Of a stretch of 54,813 nucleotides of DNA, positions 1 to 7,075 are shown one piece after another. This stretch comes from Verrucomicrobiia bacterium (GTDB taxonomy: Bacteria; Zixibacteria; MSB-5A5; DSPP01): positions 1-54,813 of the forward strand of contig DATLYY010000074.1 of assembly GCA_035574275.1 (NCBI GenBank), in the 5' to 3' direction. The translations under genes were made by a program, and so were the position numbers. Numbering within the stretch: the stretch's first letter is position 1; every line of letters begins with the position of its first letter. The notes below the pieces were generated by a model. It saw only the letters and a program-made list of their open reading frames with translations. It ran no database searches and was not told where the DNA came from.

Positions 1-237
1 GACCCGTCGGGAAAGTGCCTTGCCCGCTCGGTGCGGAGACCGATGCGGCCTTCGGGAACGGTCCGCCAAACTCTTCGGATCCTTCCCCGATTGCCGATAC
101 CGCTTCCACCACTTGTAAAACGTCTTGGGCCGAATCGGATAGCGGCGGCAAATCCCGGCTACCGGCCGACCACCCTCATGCTCCCGAATCCATTGCAACC
201 GCCAGCGAATCGGCGTATACTGTCCCTCACCAGGCAC
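1..237 (-). CDS. IS481-like transposase, N-terminal part (cut by window edge)
   Basis: The minus strand reads as 79 codons without a stop, from a GTG at 237 to the window edge, so the 3' part (including any DDE catalytic domain) lies outside. An AAGGAGG ribosome site sits about 7 bases before the GTG. The product has an N-terminal homeodomain-like helix-turn-helix (around ICRRYPIRPKTFYKWWKRYR) followed by LADRSRRPHRSP. That DRSxRPHRSP linker is typical of IS481-family transposases, which cut and paste insertion sequences. It stands alone on the minus strand, divergent from the secreted-protein genes. The HTH and linker identification is good; whether the element is intact cannot be seen. Confidence 0.75.
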   Translation of the reverse strand, partial: MPGEGQYTPIRWRLQWIREHEGGRPVAGICRRYPIRPKTFYKWWKRYRQSGKDPKSLADRSRRPHRSPHRAGKALSRRV

Positions 238-280
238 GGGTACCCTCCTTGTTTTTTCATTCCAAACCCAAAACTAACAA

Positions 281-307
281 GTGTTACCCATGTCTGGGTA
301 CTGTACA
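281..307. repeat. Possible terminal inverted repeat of the IS481-like element
   Basis: On the transposase strand this stretch starts TGTACAGTACCCAGACATGG and continues to AACAC about 45 bases before the transposase start. Insertion sequences of this type usually begin with TGT close to the gene, and the stretch contains a small dyad (ACCCAGACATGGGT). The partner repeat is outside the window, so the boundary near 307 is inferred. Confidence 0.35.
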
Positions 308-326
308 AAAAAAAGAGTTATTCCCC

Positions 327-355
327 TTGACACATAAACGGGCGATTGCCATCTT
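327..355 (+). promoter_or_regulatory. Weak sigma-70-like promoter candidate
   Basis: A perfect -35 (TTGACA, 327-332) is followed 17 bases later by a poor -10 (CATCTT, 350-355), upstream of the secreted protein that starts at 401. The -35 is good and the -10 is weak, so this is tentative. It lies just outside the putative IS end. Confidence 0.3.
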
Positions 356-400
356 TAGGCGAAAGTAAAAGCAGTATAACAGTAAAAAAGGAGGCCGGCT

Positions 401-2478
401 ATGCGCAAAACGGGACTTTTGTTGCTCGCAGTTCTTTGCTGGACGATCGGACAACTTTCCGCTCAACCGGACCCGCGAGATTCGGTCATACTGGAATCAA
501 AAATTGTCGCTCCAATCGCCGGCGCCAGCGGCAGCGGCGTGGTGCGGATGAAGGTTTGGATTACCAATCGGGATTCATTAACCTATCTTACTCTGCCCTT
601 GATAGAGACTTCCACCTCCGGCGGGGCGTATATGATTTTGTCGCGTCCCCGGACGTTCAACGGTATGGTGATTCCCCTGACTGGAACCCTGCGTTTTTTT
701 GCAGCCGCCAATGTGACCAGGTATAACGGCATCAGTCCGGACAGCTTTCTGGTGGCGGCCGGATTCGATCCGTCCGATCCGACCTCCATTGAGCCCCCTA
801 ATGCGGTCCGAAAACCAATATGGGAATTAAAATTTGACACGGTTTCAAGTCAGGCACAGGTGGGGACCGTGGAGTTTGATTCGGGACGGGTGACCCTTTC
901 CGTGCAATTTACAAACACCGAACCGCGGGACTTGGAAGTCCACTTTGTAAAAGGTGTCTTCCAAGTGGGCGTGGCATTTCAACTGGACTTGATTGCTCCG
1001 CCGGACCAAGCCGTGGTTCCGGACCGGAGACCCATCTTTCTCTGGAACACCTTGCGGGATTCGGCCACCGTTCCAGCCACTTACACGGTACTTCTGGCCG
1101 ACAATCCCTTCTTCACACCAACCGACACCTCCCCCCCTCTGTCCGACACCACCTGGCAGGCGCCGTCTGACCTTGCAATCCAAACCACGTATTACTGGAA
1201 AGTGCGCGCCATCACTCCGGATAATGACACCTCCTTCTCGCTTGAAACGAGAAGTTTTCGTGTGGATGCACCACCGGGAATGCCCTTGGATATTTCTCCC
1301 CCCAGCGGTTCCGATATGAGTATGTTTGACTATCTGGTGTGGCTCGAAGGTTCCGATCCGGATCCAGGGGATCAAATCACGTATCAACTGCAAATCGACG
1401 ATAATTCTAATTTTTCGAATCCCGAAGTGGATCAGAATGGAATCGACGAGAACATCTTAGCGAGGGGCACGGCAAAGGCTTTTCCGAATGCCTTGGCCGT
1501 CCAACTAAGCCATTTGACAGACCACGACAATTTAAAGGACGATTCCCTGTATTACTGGCGGGTCCGATCGGTGGACAATCATGGCGGTGTTTCGAACTAT
1601 ACCAGCGGACAGCGAAACTTTTATTTAAACTTGGCGGACAGTTCTCCCCGCCCGGTTCCGGGCGGTTTTATGCCATCCGGTGGGGTCGTGCTCGTAACAC
1701 ACAAGCCGGATTTCTCTTGGTTCCAATCCTCCGACCCCGATCCAGGGGATCCCCCCTCCAGCTTGCTGTATCATCTTCGGATTGATACCGACGGGGAAAT
1801 TGCTGGAAATTACCAGTTTGGATACGCCACCCCGCCCGGTGAAACCACTTTTGTTCCACTGGATAGTTTGGCGGAAAACAGCCATTGGTACTGGGCCGTA
1901 CGGGCGGTGGACTCAAAAGGAGCCCGGTCCTCTTTTTCGGCCATCCAAGACTTTTACATCAATGCCGTCAACGAACCGCCGTCTGCTTTTTCGCTTCTTG
2001 CTCCCAGCGACAGTTCGTTTACTGTAACCAAGTCGCCCACTTTGGATTGGGCCGACGCCCTCGATCCCGACCCGTTTGACGGCGTTACGTACGAAGTGCT
2101 GGTCTCCCCCTTTGCTAATTTCGATTCCGCCTTCACCGCCAGTGATATCCTAACAAGTTCGTACACAGTTCAAGCGGGAGCGTTAGCGGCGCGCGGCCGG
2201 CTTTACTATTGGAAAGTCCGAGCGTCTGATAATGCCAGTCTAAGTATCGAAAGCAGCGAAGTTTTCCGCTTCACCTTGCTGAAACTGGGAGATGCCAACA
2301 GGGACGGTTTGTTAACCGCAGCCGACATCGTGCTGCTTTTGGGTTTCATTTTCCTCCTTGAACCAGTGGACCCCCCGGAAGTAGCAGACTTGAACTGCGA
2401 CGGGCTCTATGGCCCGGTGGACATCGTGCTGGCGCTCAACGCTGTGTTCTTAAACGCCCCCCCCCCTGCGATCCCTGA
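401..2478 (+). CDS. Secreted multi-domain protein with Fn3-like repeats and dockerin-like tail (apparent frameshift)
   Basis: Starts at ATG 401 after AAAAAAGGAGG. A signal peptide (about residues 1-21, ending LSAQ) precedes a beta-rich domain (about 25-190) with a faint cohesin-like look. About four Fn3/Ig-like units follow, each opening near PxxxxxxPxFxW and ending TYYWKVRA or LYYWRVRS. The tail (about 630-690) has two Asp/Asn calcium loops and helices: GDANRDGLLTAADIVLLL and DLNCDGLYGPVDIVLALNAVF. The open frame runs on to 3196, but it crosses a run of ten C (2457-2466), a spacer with its own promoter and ribosome site, and a second signal peptide. One extra C would give an ending APPPPCDP and a stop at 2476-2478, matching the Cys-ending tails of its paralogs. 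I therefore treat it as a separate gene. It probably acts extracellularly; its ligand is unknown. Confidence 0.7.
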
Positions 2479-2501
2479 GCAACTGATGGTGGAAAAACGA
2501 C

Positions 2502-2529
2502 GTGACAAATGGATTCCTTTGATTATATT
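2502..2529 (+). promoter_or_regulatory. Sigma-70-like promoter for the gene at 2603
   Basis: GTGACA (2502-2507) and TATATT (2524-2529) are separated by 16 bases, about 70 bases upstream of ATG 2603. A small hairpin (CTGGCT-GTT-AGCCAG, 2571-2585) sits in the leader. The promoter supports reading 2603-3196 as an independent gene and not as the end of the 401 frame. Confidence 0.45.
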
Positions 2530-2602
2530 TCCTGTGAGGGTAGGGAATCATCCGGAAAGGGCGAAAAAACTGGCTGTTAGCCAGTCATTAAGGGAGGACG
2601 GC

Positions 2603-3196
2603 ATGAAACGCTTATCGATTTTCGTAACATCGGGTTTTGTATTTGTGTGGAGTTTGGCGGTTGTAACTATTGCCGATGTCAAGCCGGTTCAGGAGCCGGA
2701 GGAAATTCAGCAGGTGCGGTCAATTCCGCTCACCAGACAAACGGCAGGGAAACCGGCACCCCCGGTCATGCCTTCGGTTTCTCCCCAAGCCTTTCAACTC
2801 AATTGGCTTTCCATCAATGGCGGGGGGGCCATTAATGCCTCATCGACCAATTATCAATTGGGGCTTTCCGTTGGTCAATCGGTGGCAGGTTACGCAACAT
2901 CTTCCTCCTACCAAATGGGAATCGGTTTCTGGTACGGAGCCGCTGCCGGAGCGCCAGCCTGTGCGGCCATCAAGGGGGATATGAACGGGTCCGGCGGACC
3001 GACCCCGCTGACGCCGGCGGATGTGGTATTGATGCTGAACTGCGTTTTCACCGGCAACGGCGTTGGCACGGTTGGTGGGGATTGCAACGCCTGTTACGCT
3101 GATGTCAACTGCAGTGGAGGGCCTACACCGCTCACTCCTTCAGACGTCGTGTTGGAGCTTTTGGCGGTCTTCAATGGCCAGCCCTTCCCCTGCTGA
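2603..3196 (+). CDS. Small secreted protein with GGG-beta module and dockerin-like tail
   Basis: 197 residues from ATG 2603, preceded by AGGGAGGACGGC. A signal peptide (MKRLSIFVTSGFVFVWSLAV) leads to a Pro-rich linker. A module reading LNWLSINGGGAINASSTNYQLG to about GIGFWYG follows, a form widespread in secreted proteins of FCB bacteria, Planctomycetes and Chloroflexi. The tail is dockerin-like: KGDMNGSGG..LTPADVVLMLNCVF, then DVNCSGG..LTPSDVVLELLAVF, ending FNGQPFPC. It is in the same frame as the upstream gene, with no stop between them. Its own promoter, ribosome site and signal peptide argue for separate translation. The same GGG module occurs in the protein at 5106. Confidence 0.75.
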   Translation: MKRLSIFVTSGFVFVWSLAVVTIADVKPVQEPEEIQQVRSIPLTRQTAGKPAPPVMPSVSPQAFQLNWLSINGGGAINASSTNYQLGLSVGQSVAGYATSSSYQMGIGFWYGAAAGAPACAAIKGDMNGSGGPTPLTPADVVLMLNCVFTGNGVGTVGGDCNACYADVNCSGGPTPLTPSDVVLELLAVFNGQPFPC

Positions 3197-3211
3197 TTCG
3201 GAAAATATTTG

Positions 3212-3247
3212 AAAAGCGGGCAGGGAAACCCCTGCCCGCTTTTTTTG
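3212..3247 (+). terminator. Rho-independent terminator
   Basis: A 14-bp perfect stem (AAAAGCGGGCAGGG / CCCTGCCCGCTTTT) with loop AAAC is followed by a T run. It lies 15 bases after the stop of the gene ending at 3196. Confidence 0.9.
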
Positions 3248-3254
3248 TCCCCGG

Positions 3255-3422
3255 CGCAATCTTGGCAAGTCTGTAATTCCTCAACTGGTTACATGCCGCA
3301 ACAAAATCATCGAGAAACTCGGGCGAGGCGACAACGACAACCAAATCCTCTCGGAGATGGTATTGCAGCTTTCCGTTGTTTTCAACAGCGCCTCTTTCCC
3401 TCCCTGCACTCCTCGGATCTAA
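3255..3422 (+). pseudogene. Decayed dockerin-like tail fragment
   Basis: One frame of this otherwise gene-free stretch reads RGDNDNQILSEMVLQLSVVF, then NSASFPPCTPRI and a stop at 3420-3422. This resembles the last half of the neighbouring dockerin-like tails (for example RGDLNNDGQLSPADVVLELN at 42268-45705), including a near-terminal Cys. There is no start, no signal peptide and no ribosome site, and the stretch follows a terminator directly. I read it as the remnant of another family member lost by deletion. The match is short, so chance resemblance is possible. Confidence 0.4.
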
Positions 3423-3453
3423 AGCTTTCCGGGCTGGCCGCATCAAAAATGAC

Positions 3454-3483
3454 TTGACATTCCGGCTCTAATATGGATATATT
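3454..3483 (+). promoter_or_regulatory. Sigma-70-like promoter for the gene at 3732
   Basis: TTGACA (3454-3459), an 18-base spacer and TATATT (3478-3483). It implies a leader of about 240 bases before ATG 3732. Confidence 0.65.
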
Positions 3484-3731
3484 TTCCTCTGTCTCAAAAC
3501 GAAGTTCCATGGCCTATGCCGAGGGGGATGCGGCAAGGGGTGAAGTATGTCTATTTTTAAAAAAATCGACCGGGCAAAATCGGTCGAGTCAAGAAAACCC
3601 TTTTCTCCAAAGGAGGTGAGACACGAGGGCATCCAAGCATTGATTTAAAGTTAAAGCACACGCCCCTTCGCCAAAGCACCGAAAAAGGGGGAAACCGAAG
3701 TCGCTTTCAACCCCACAAAGGGAGGAACACA
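3484..3731 (+). other. Long 5' leader with hairpin, short ORF and shared motif
   Basis: The leader holds the motif CGGCAAGGGGTGAAGTAT (3531-3548), which recurs almost exactly in the leader of the giant gene at 33333-36527. A possible 33-codon ORF starts inside it (ATG 3547, stop 3646-3648; MSIFKKIDRAK), preceded by AAGGGG. A hairpin TCGACCG/CGGTCGA lies at 3566-3587. The leader ends in a strong site, AAAGGGAGG, for ATG 3732. I could not match it to a named riboswitch class. It could be a structured leader or a translated one. Confidence 0.45.
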
Positions 3732-5078
3732 ATGAAACGCACAGCTTTGCTCTTTACAACCCTGTTAATGGCCATGTTGGTTTTTGCTCTACACGCTATG
3801 GCACAAATATCCTCCTCTGTGCCAAACTTGCTGGATTTTCAGGGAAAATTGACCACCCCAGCCGGAAATCCTGTGGCGAACGGCCCGCACAGCTTCGTTT
3901 TCAGGATTTACGACGCCCCGGTAGGCGGAACCTTGCTCTGGAGCGAAGGGCCCGTAGCCATTTCCACCACCGGCGGCCTTTTCACACACCAACTGGGGTC
4001 AAGCACGGCGCTGCCCCAAACCCTCTTTCAGGATAATACCGGGCTTTGGCTGGAAGTGGAAGCGGATGCGGCCATTATCACACCTCGAACTCAACTTATC
4101 AGCAACCCCCACACCCGAGTAGCGAACAACCTGGAGGTTGAAAGCCCCTATGTGCCGGGCCAAGCCGCCGTGCGGTCCGAGCCCGGAAATCATGGGCTTT
4201 CCACCTACGGAATGGACGGTTTGGAGCAAATCCGCCTCTGGGGACCGTCCTGGGGCGAAATGTATTTGTATGATGCCTCACCCTCCAATTTCCTGAATTT
4301 TGCTGCCATTGGCGACAACTTTCCGGGCGGTGCTCTGTATCTGGGAGACGGTGCAGGTTTGTATCCCTTGATACTTTGGGGTGGCGTTATCGGAGATGCT
4401 GCCGCCACTCTCCCCGCCGATGCCATCAACGCCGGGGAAATGCTGAACGAGCCGGGGATAGCGTCCACCTATAAAAATCTTTCCATTTCAATGCTCACAC
4501 CCGCTACCAACTATGACACGATATCTATAACCGTACCGACAGCGGGTTACATAGTAGTCAATGCATATGGTGTCGTCGAATTGGTTCACGTTAACGGGAC
4601 ATCAACCGTTGTTCGCTTCTATGTTTCGAAAACATCAGGCGTTGTGGATTTTGATAACTTCTCCATTCACAGCCAACCGTCGGGATCTCCCACCGGCTCA
4701 TACCACGAGTCCTTTGCAATAACTAAAGTAGAGGCGGTGGCCGCTGGTACGCATACCTACTATTTGGTTGGAGACGAGTTCTCGGGCAATGGATTTATAA
4801 CAAGGCCGCGTATTACCGCAATGTTTTTCCCCACCAACTATGGAACTGTGGTGAGCACCAAGCCGGTTGTATCCAGAGCCGCTGGAAATGTAGCAACTTC
4901 TCTTGATGCCGCTGGTACTGGCCTGCCAAGCGAAGTGGAAGTTATTACCGTGGAAGATTCTAAAGCCCGGCTGGAAGCTGAACGCGCTCAACAAATGGCC
5001 GAACTGGAAGCTCGGATAAAAAAACTGGAAGAGGCGGCCAAGTCGGGCAAACAGCAAGTAGTGGACGATAACCGTTAA
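3732..5078 (+). CDS. Secreted tail-fibre/C1q-like protein with C-terminal coiled coil
   Basis: 448 residues with a clear signal peptide (cut near HAMAQ). An N-terminal module reads LLDFQGKLTTPAGNPV, FVFRIYDAPVGGTLLWSE and GLFTHQLG. This form is common at the N-terminus of large extracellular proteins in FCB-group and candidate-phylum genomes. The middle (about 250-380) is beta-rich and hydrophobic, with ISITVPTAGYIVVNAYGVV, and could be a C1q/TNF-like or trimeric jelly-roll fold. The last 40 residues (ARLEAERAQQMAELEARIKK) form a heptad-type coiled coil, so oligomerisation is likely. It has no dockerin-like tail, unlike its neighbours. It probably forms part of a surface or extracellular structure; the specific role is unknown. 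Confidence 0.65.
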   Translation: MKRTALLFTTLLMAMLVFALHAMAQISSSVPNLLDFQGKLTTPAGNPVANGPHSFVFRIYDAPVGGTLLWSEGPVAISTTGGLFTHQLGSSTALPQTLFQDNTGLWLEVEADAAIITPRTQLISNPHTRVANNLEVESPYVPGQAAVRSEPGNHGLSTYGMDGLEQIRLWGPSWGEMYLYDASPSNFLNFAAIGDNFPGGALYLGDGAGLYPLILWGGVIGDAAATLPADAINAGEMLNEPGIASTYKNLSISMLTPATNYDTISITVPTAGYIVVNAYGVVELVHVNGTSTVVRFYVSKTSGVVDFDNFSIHSQPSGSPTGSYHESFAITKVEAVAAGTHTYYLVGDEFSGNGFITRPRITAMFFPTNYGTVVSTKPVVSRAAGNVATSLDAAGTGLPSEVEVITVEDSKARLEAERAQQMAELEARIKKLEEAAKSGKQQVVDDNR

Positions 5079-5105
5079 CCCAACCCGGTAAGAAAGGAAC
5101 TTGCG

Positions 5106-6695
5106 ATGAGATACAAAAAGATATGCAAGGCGCCGCCGGGTTGGCCTGCTCGGGCCAAAATAACGACTCGAAAAGGAAAACTTGGCCTGCTTTTACTTGT
5201 TTTATCAGTTTTGCTGGTAATAGCCCCGGCTTGGGCTGGAACACAGCCGGTGGAAAAGGAGCAATATCTGACCACTTCCAACCGCGCTCCGGAAGGAATG
5301 GTGATAAACCGGATTGCCAGACCGCCAAAGCCGGTCTTTCCACTGGATTTGCTTTCAACAAAAAAACCATCCAACTGGGAGCAAATGCTACCTTTGGCTA
5401 AACCGGCTTTAACGCCGTATAACCTAGACTGGCGCTCCATCAATGGCGGGGGCCAGAGCTTTGGCACCTCCGCCACTCGCCATCTGGGCTATTCGGTAGG
5501 GCAATCGGTCACCGGCTCCGGTTCTTCTGCAAGCAATGACCTTTGCATCGGCTTTTGGTGCGGAACGGGCCCGGCCTGTGTGGTCACCTGCCCACCGGGG
5601 GGGATTGCGGAAGGGGAGGCCTGTTACCTGCCAGGGCCGGATGTCACCAACGGCGGGTGCAATTTCGTTCCGGAATTGTACAGTCCGATTAACTGCGGCG
5701 ACACCATCTGCGGCACGGTGGAAGCAGAAAGTGGCACTCGCGATACGGATTGGTATCTGCACCGCTTCACCAGCGACACTATCGTGACTTGGAAGGCTGT
5801 GGCTGAATTTCCCGTTCAGATTAACATTTTAGATCTGTCCTCGGGGTGCGGCTTTCTCACCAGTATAGCATTTGCGACCGGCAACGCTTGCGACACAGTG
5901 CAAGTGACAGCTGATCTTTCGGCCGGCGACTATGTCTTTTTCGTTGCACCGTTCGTATTCGATGGCTTTGCCTGCGTGGATGGGCCGCACGACTACGTGG
6001 CCTGGATGGACTGCGTACCCAACTGCGCTCAGTGCCCGCCAGGCGGCATCGCAGAAGGAGAACCCTGTTCCGAAACGGATGACATTGTCAACGGCGGTTG
6101 CAATTACTTCCCGTACAATTTCAGCCCCATTGACATTGGCGACACCATTTGCGGGTCGGCTTTTATCAACGATACCCTGCGGGATACCGACTGGTATCAA
6201 AAAGTGCTGGCGGAAACCACGATTGTTCGTTGGAGTGCGGTGGCGGAATTTCCGCTACTTTTCGGTACCGTAGACGGAACCAGCGGTTGTCCGGTGGGTG
6301 CCTTCCATAAATTCGTCCAAGTCGATTCCTGCGATACGGCCACGATTATCGATACGCTGCCCCCGGGAACTTGGTGGTTTTTTGCAGCGCCGGATTTTTC
6401 GGCCTTCGGTCAATATTTCTGTATTGATGGGCCACACAAGTACACGGCCTGGCTGGTGAAGGCCTGCGCAGCAGCCAAGGGTGACCTAAATGGATCGAGC
6501 AGTTTCACCCCGGCCGATGTGGTGTTGATGCTTCGCTGTGTCTTCAACGCCGATGGAACCGGAACCATCACCGGCGATTGCGACCTCTGCTTTACGGACG
6601 TCAATTGTAGCGGAGGTCTGACACCGGCGGATGTGGTGCTGGAGCTTAACCGAGTCTTTTCAGGGTTAACCGCTCCCCCTTGGTGCGGTTTGTAG
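5106..6695 (+). CDS. Secreted protein with GGG module, two PPC-like repeats and dockerin-like tail
   Basis: 529 residues from ATG 5106 (AAGAAAGGAAC upstream), 27 bases after the previous gene, so probably cotranscribed with it. A basic N-region of about 26 residues precedes a hydrophobic stretch LLLLVLSVLLVIAPAWAG (signal peptide). Next comes the NLDWRSINGGGQ...LCIGFWCG module, shared with 2603-3196. Two tandem repeats of about 130 residues follow, each opening CPPGGIAEGE.C and containing NGGCN, GDTICG and RDTDWY. They resemble PPC-type beta-sandwich domains of secreted proteins. The tail is KGDLNGSSSFTPADVVLMLRCVF and DVNCSGGLTPADVVLELNRVF, ending PPWCGL. Many Cys suggest disulfides, fitting an extracytoplasmic site. 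No catalytic motif is visible. Confidence 0.7.
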   Translation: MRYKKICKAPPGWPARAKITTRKGKLGLLLLVLSVLLVIAPAWAGTQPVEKEQYLTTSNRAPEGMVINRIARPPKPVFPLDLLSTKKPSNWEQMLPLAKPALTPYNLDWRSINGGGQSFGTSATRHLGYSVGQSVTGSGSSASNDLCIGFWCGTGPACVVTCPPGGIAEGEACYLPGPDVTNGGCNFVPELYSPINCGDTICGTVEAESGTRDTDWYLHRFTSDTIVTWKAVAEFPVQINILDLSSGCGFLTSIAFATGNACDTVQVTADLSAGDYVFFVAPFVFDGFACVDGPHDYVAWMDCVPNCAQCPPGGIAEGEPCSETDDIVNGGCNYFPYNFSPIDIGDTICGSAFINDTLRDTDWYQKVLAETTIVRWSAVAEFPLLFGTVDGTSGCPVGAFHKFVQVDSCDTATIIDTLPPGTWWFFAAPDFSAFGQYFCIDGPHKYTAWLVKACAAAKGDLNGSSSFTPADVVLMLRCVFNADGTGTITGDCDLCFTDVNCSGGLTPADVVLELNRVFSGLTAPPWCGL

Positions 6696-6724
6696 ACACC
6701 TAATTCGAAAAACTGGATGTCGCC

Positions 6725-6756
6725 AAAGGGCGGGTGCAAACCCGCCCTTTGTTTTT
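6725..6756 (+). terminator. Rho-independent terminator
   Basis: An 11-bp stem AAAGGGCGGGT / ACCCGCCCTTT, loop GCAA, then GTTTTTAT. It ends the 3732-6695 unit. Confidence 0.9.
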
Positions 6757-6810
6757 ATACCCCGCTAGGCAGCCGACCCTTCCGGGTCGGAAAGTTCCGG
6801 ATATATTCAA

Positions 6811-6852
6811 AGTGCAAAATTTTTGGCACTAAGTGCAAAATTTTTTGCATTG
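6811..6852. repeat. GCAC-TAA-GTGC dyad element, copy 1
   Basis: Contains two direct copies of AGTGCAAAATTTTT (from 6811 and from 6832) around a GGCAC-TAA-GTGC dyad. Its last 27 bases (6826-6852) are identical to 42124-42150, upstream of another dockerin-tailed gene. It lies about 225 bases upstream of ATG 7076. The rest of 6757-7075 holds no recognised gene. It includes a possible 50-codon ORF from ATG 6930 that overlaps the start at 7076 by 7 bases, and a CTCCC/GGGAG hairpin just before the ribosome site AAGGAGG. Confidence 0.6.
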
Positions 6853-7075
6853 AAAAGCTTTTCTTGAACGGGTTAATTAATGAGCGAATGGGTTTTCCAC
6901 ACCCGCAAAAGAAAGGAGCAAGCAGGCCTATGAGCAGTTCGTTGCCAAACGTTGAAACTAAACGCAAACTTACCAGAATTTCCAGCGTATTTTATTATGG
7001 CAGTCCCCACTTGCCGGTCAAATGCCCGACTCCCTGTGTAGCGGGGAGGGCTATTGAGCTTAAGGAGGTATTACC

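Noticed and set aside
15-368. Plus-strand open frames at the left edge
   Set aside because: The minus strand here encodes a recognisable IS481-like transposase N-terminus; the plus frames do not resemble a protein.
3171-3446. 91-codon minus-strand frame after the first secreted genes
   Set aside because: It crosses a strong terminator and has no ribosome site; the plus-strand dockerin-like remnant explains the stretch better.
3531-3600. c-di-GMP-I or ydaO-type riboswitch in the leader of 3732
   Set aside because: AGGGGTGAA recalls part of the ydaO consensus, but the other conserved segments and the expected helices are missing.
6821-6845. Sigma-54 promoter reading of TGGCAC...TGC
   Set aside because: The GG to GC spacing is too short for a -24/-12 promoter, and the identical part in the second copy lacks the GG.
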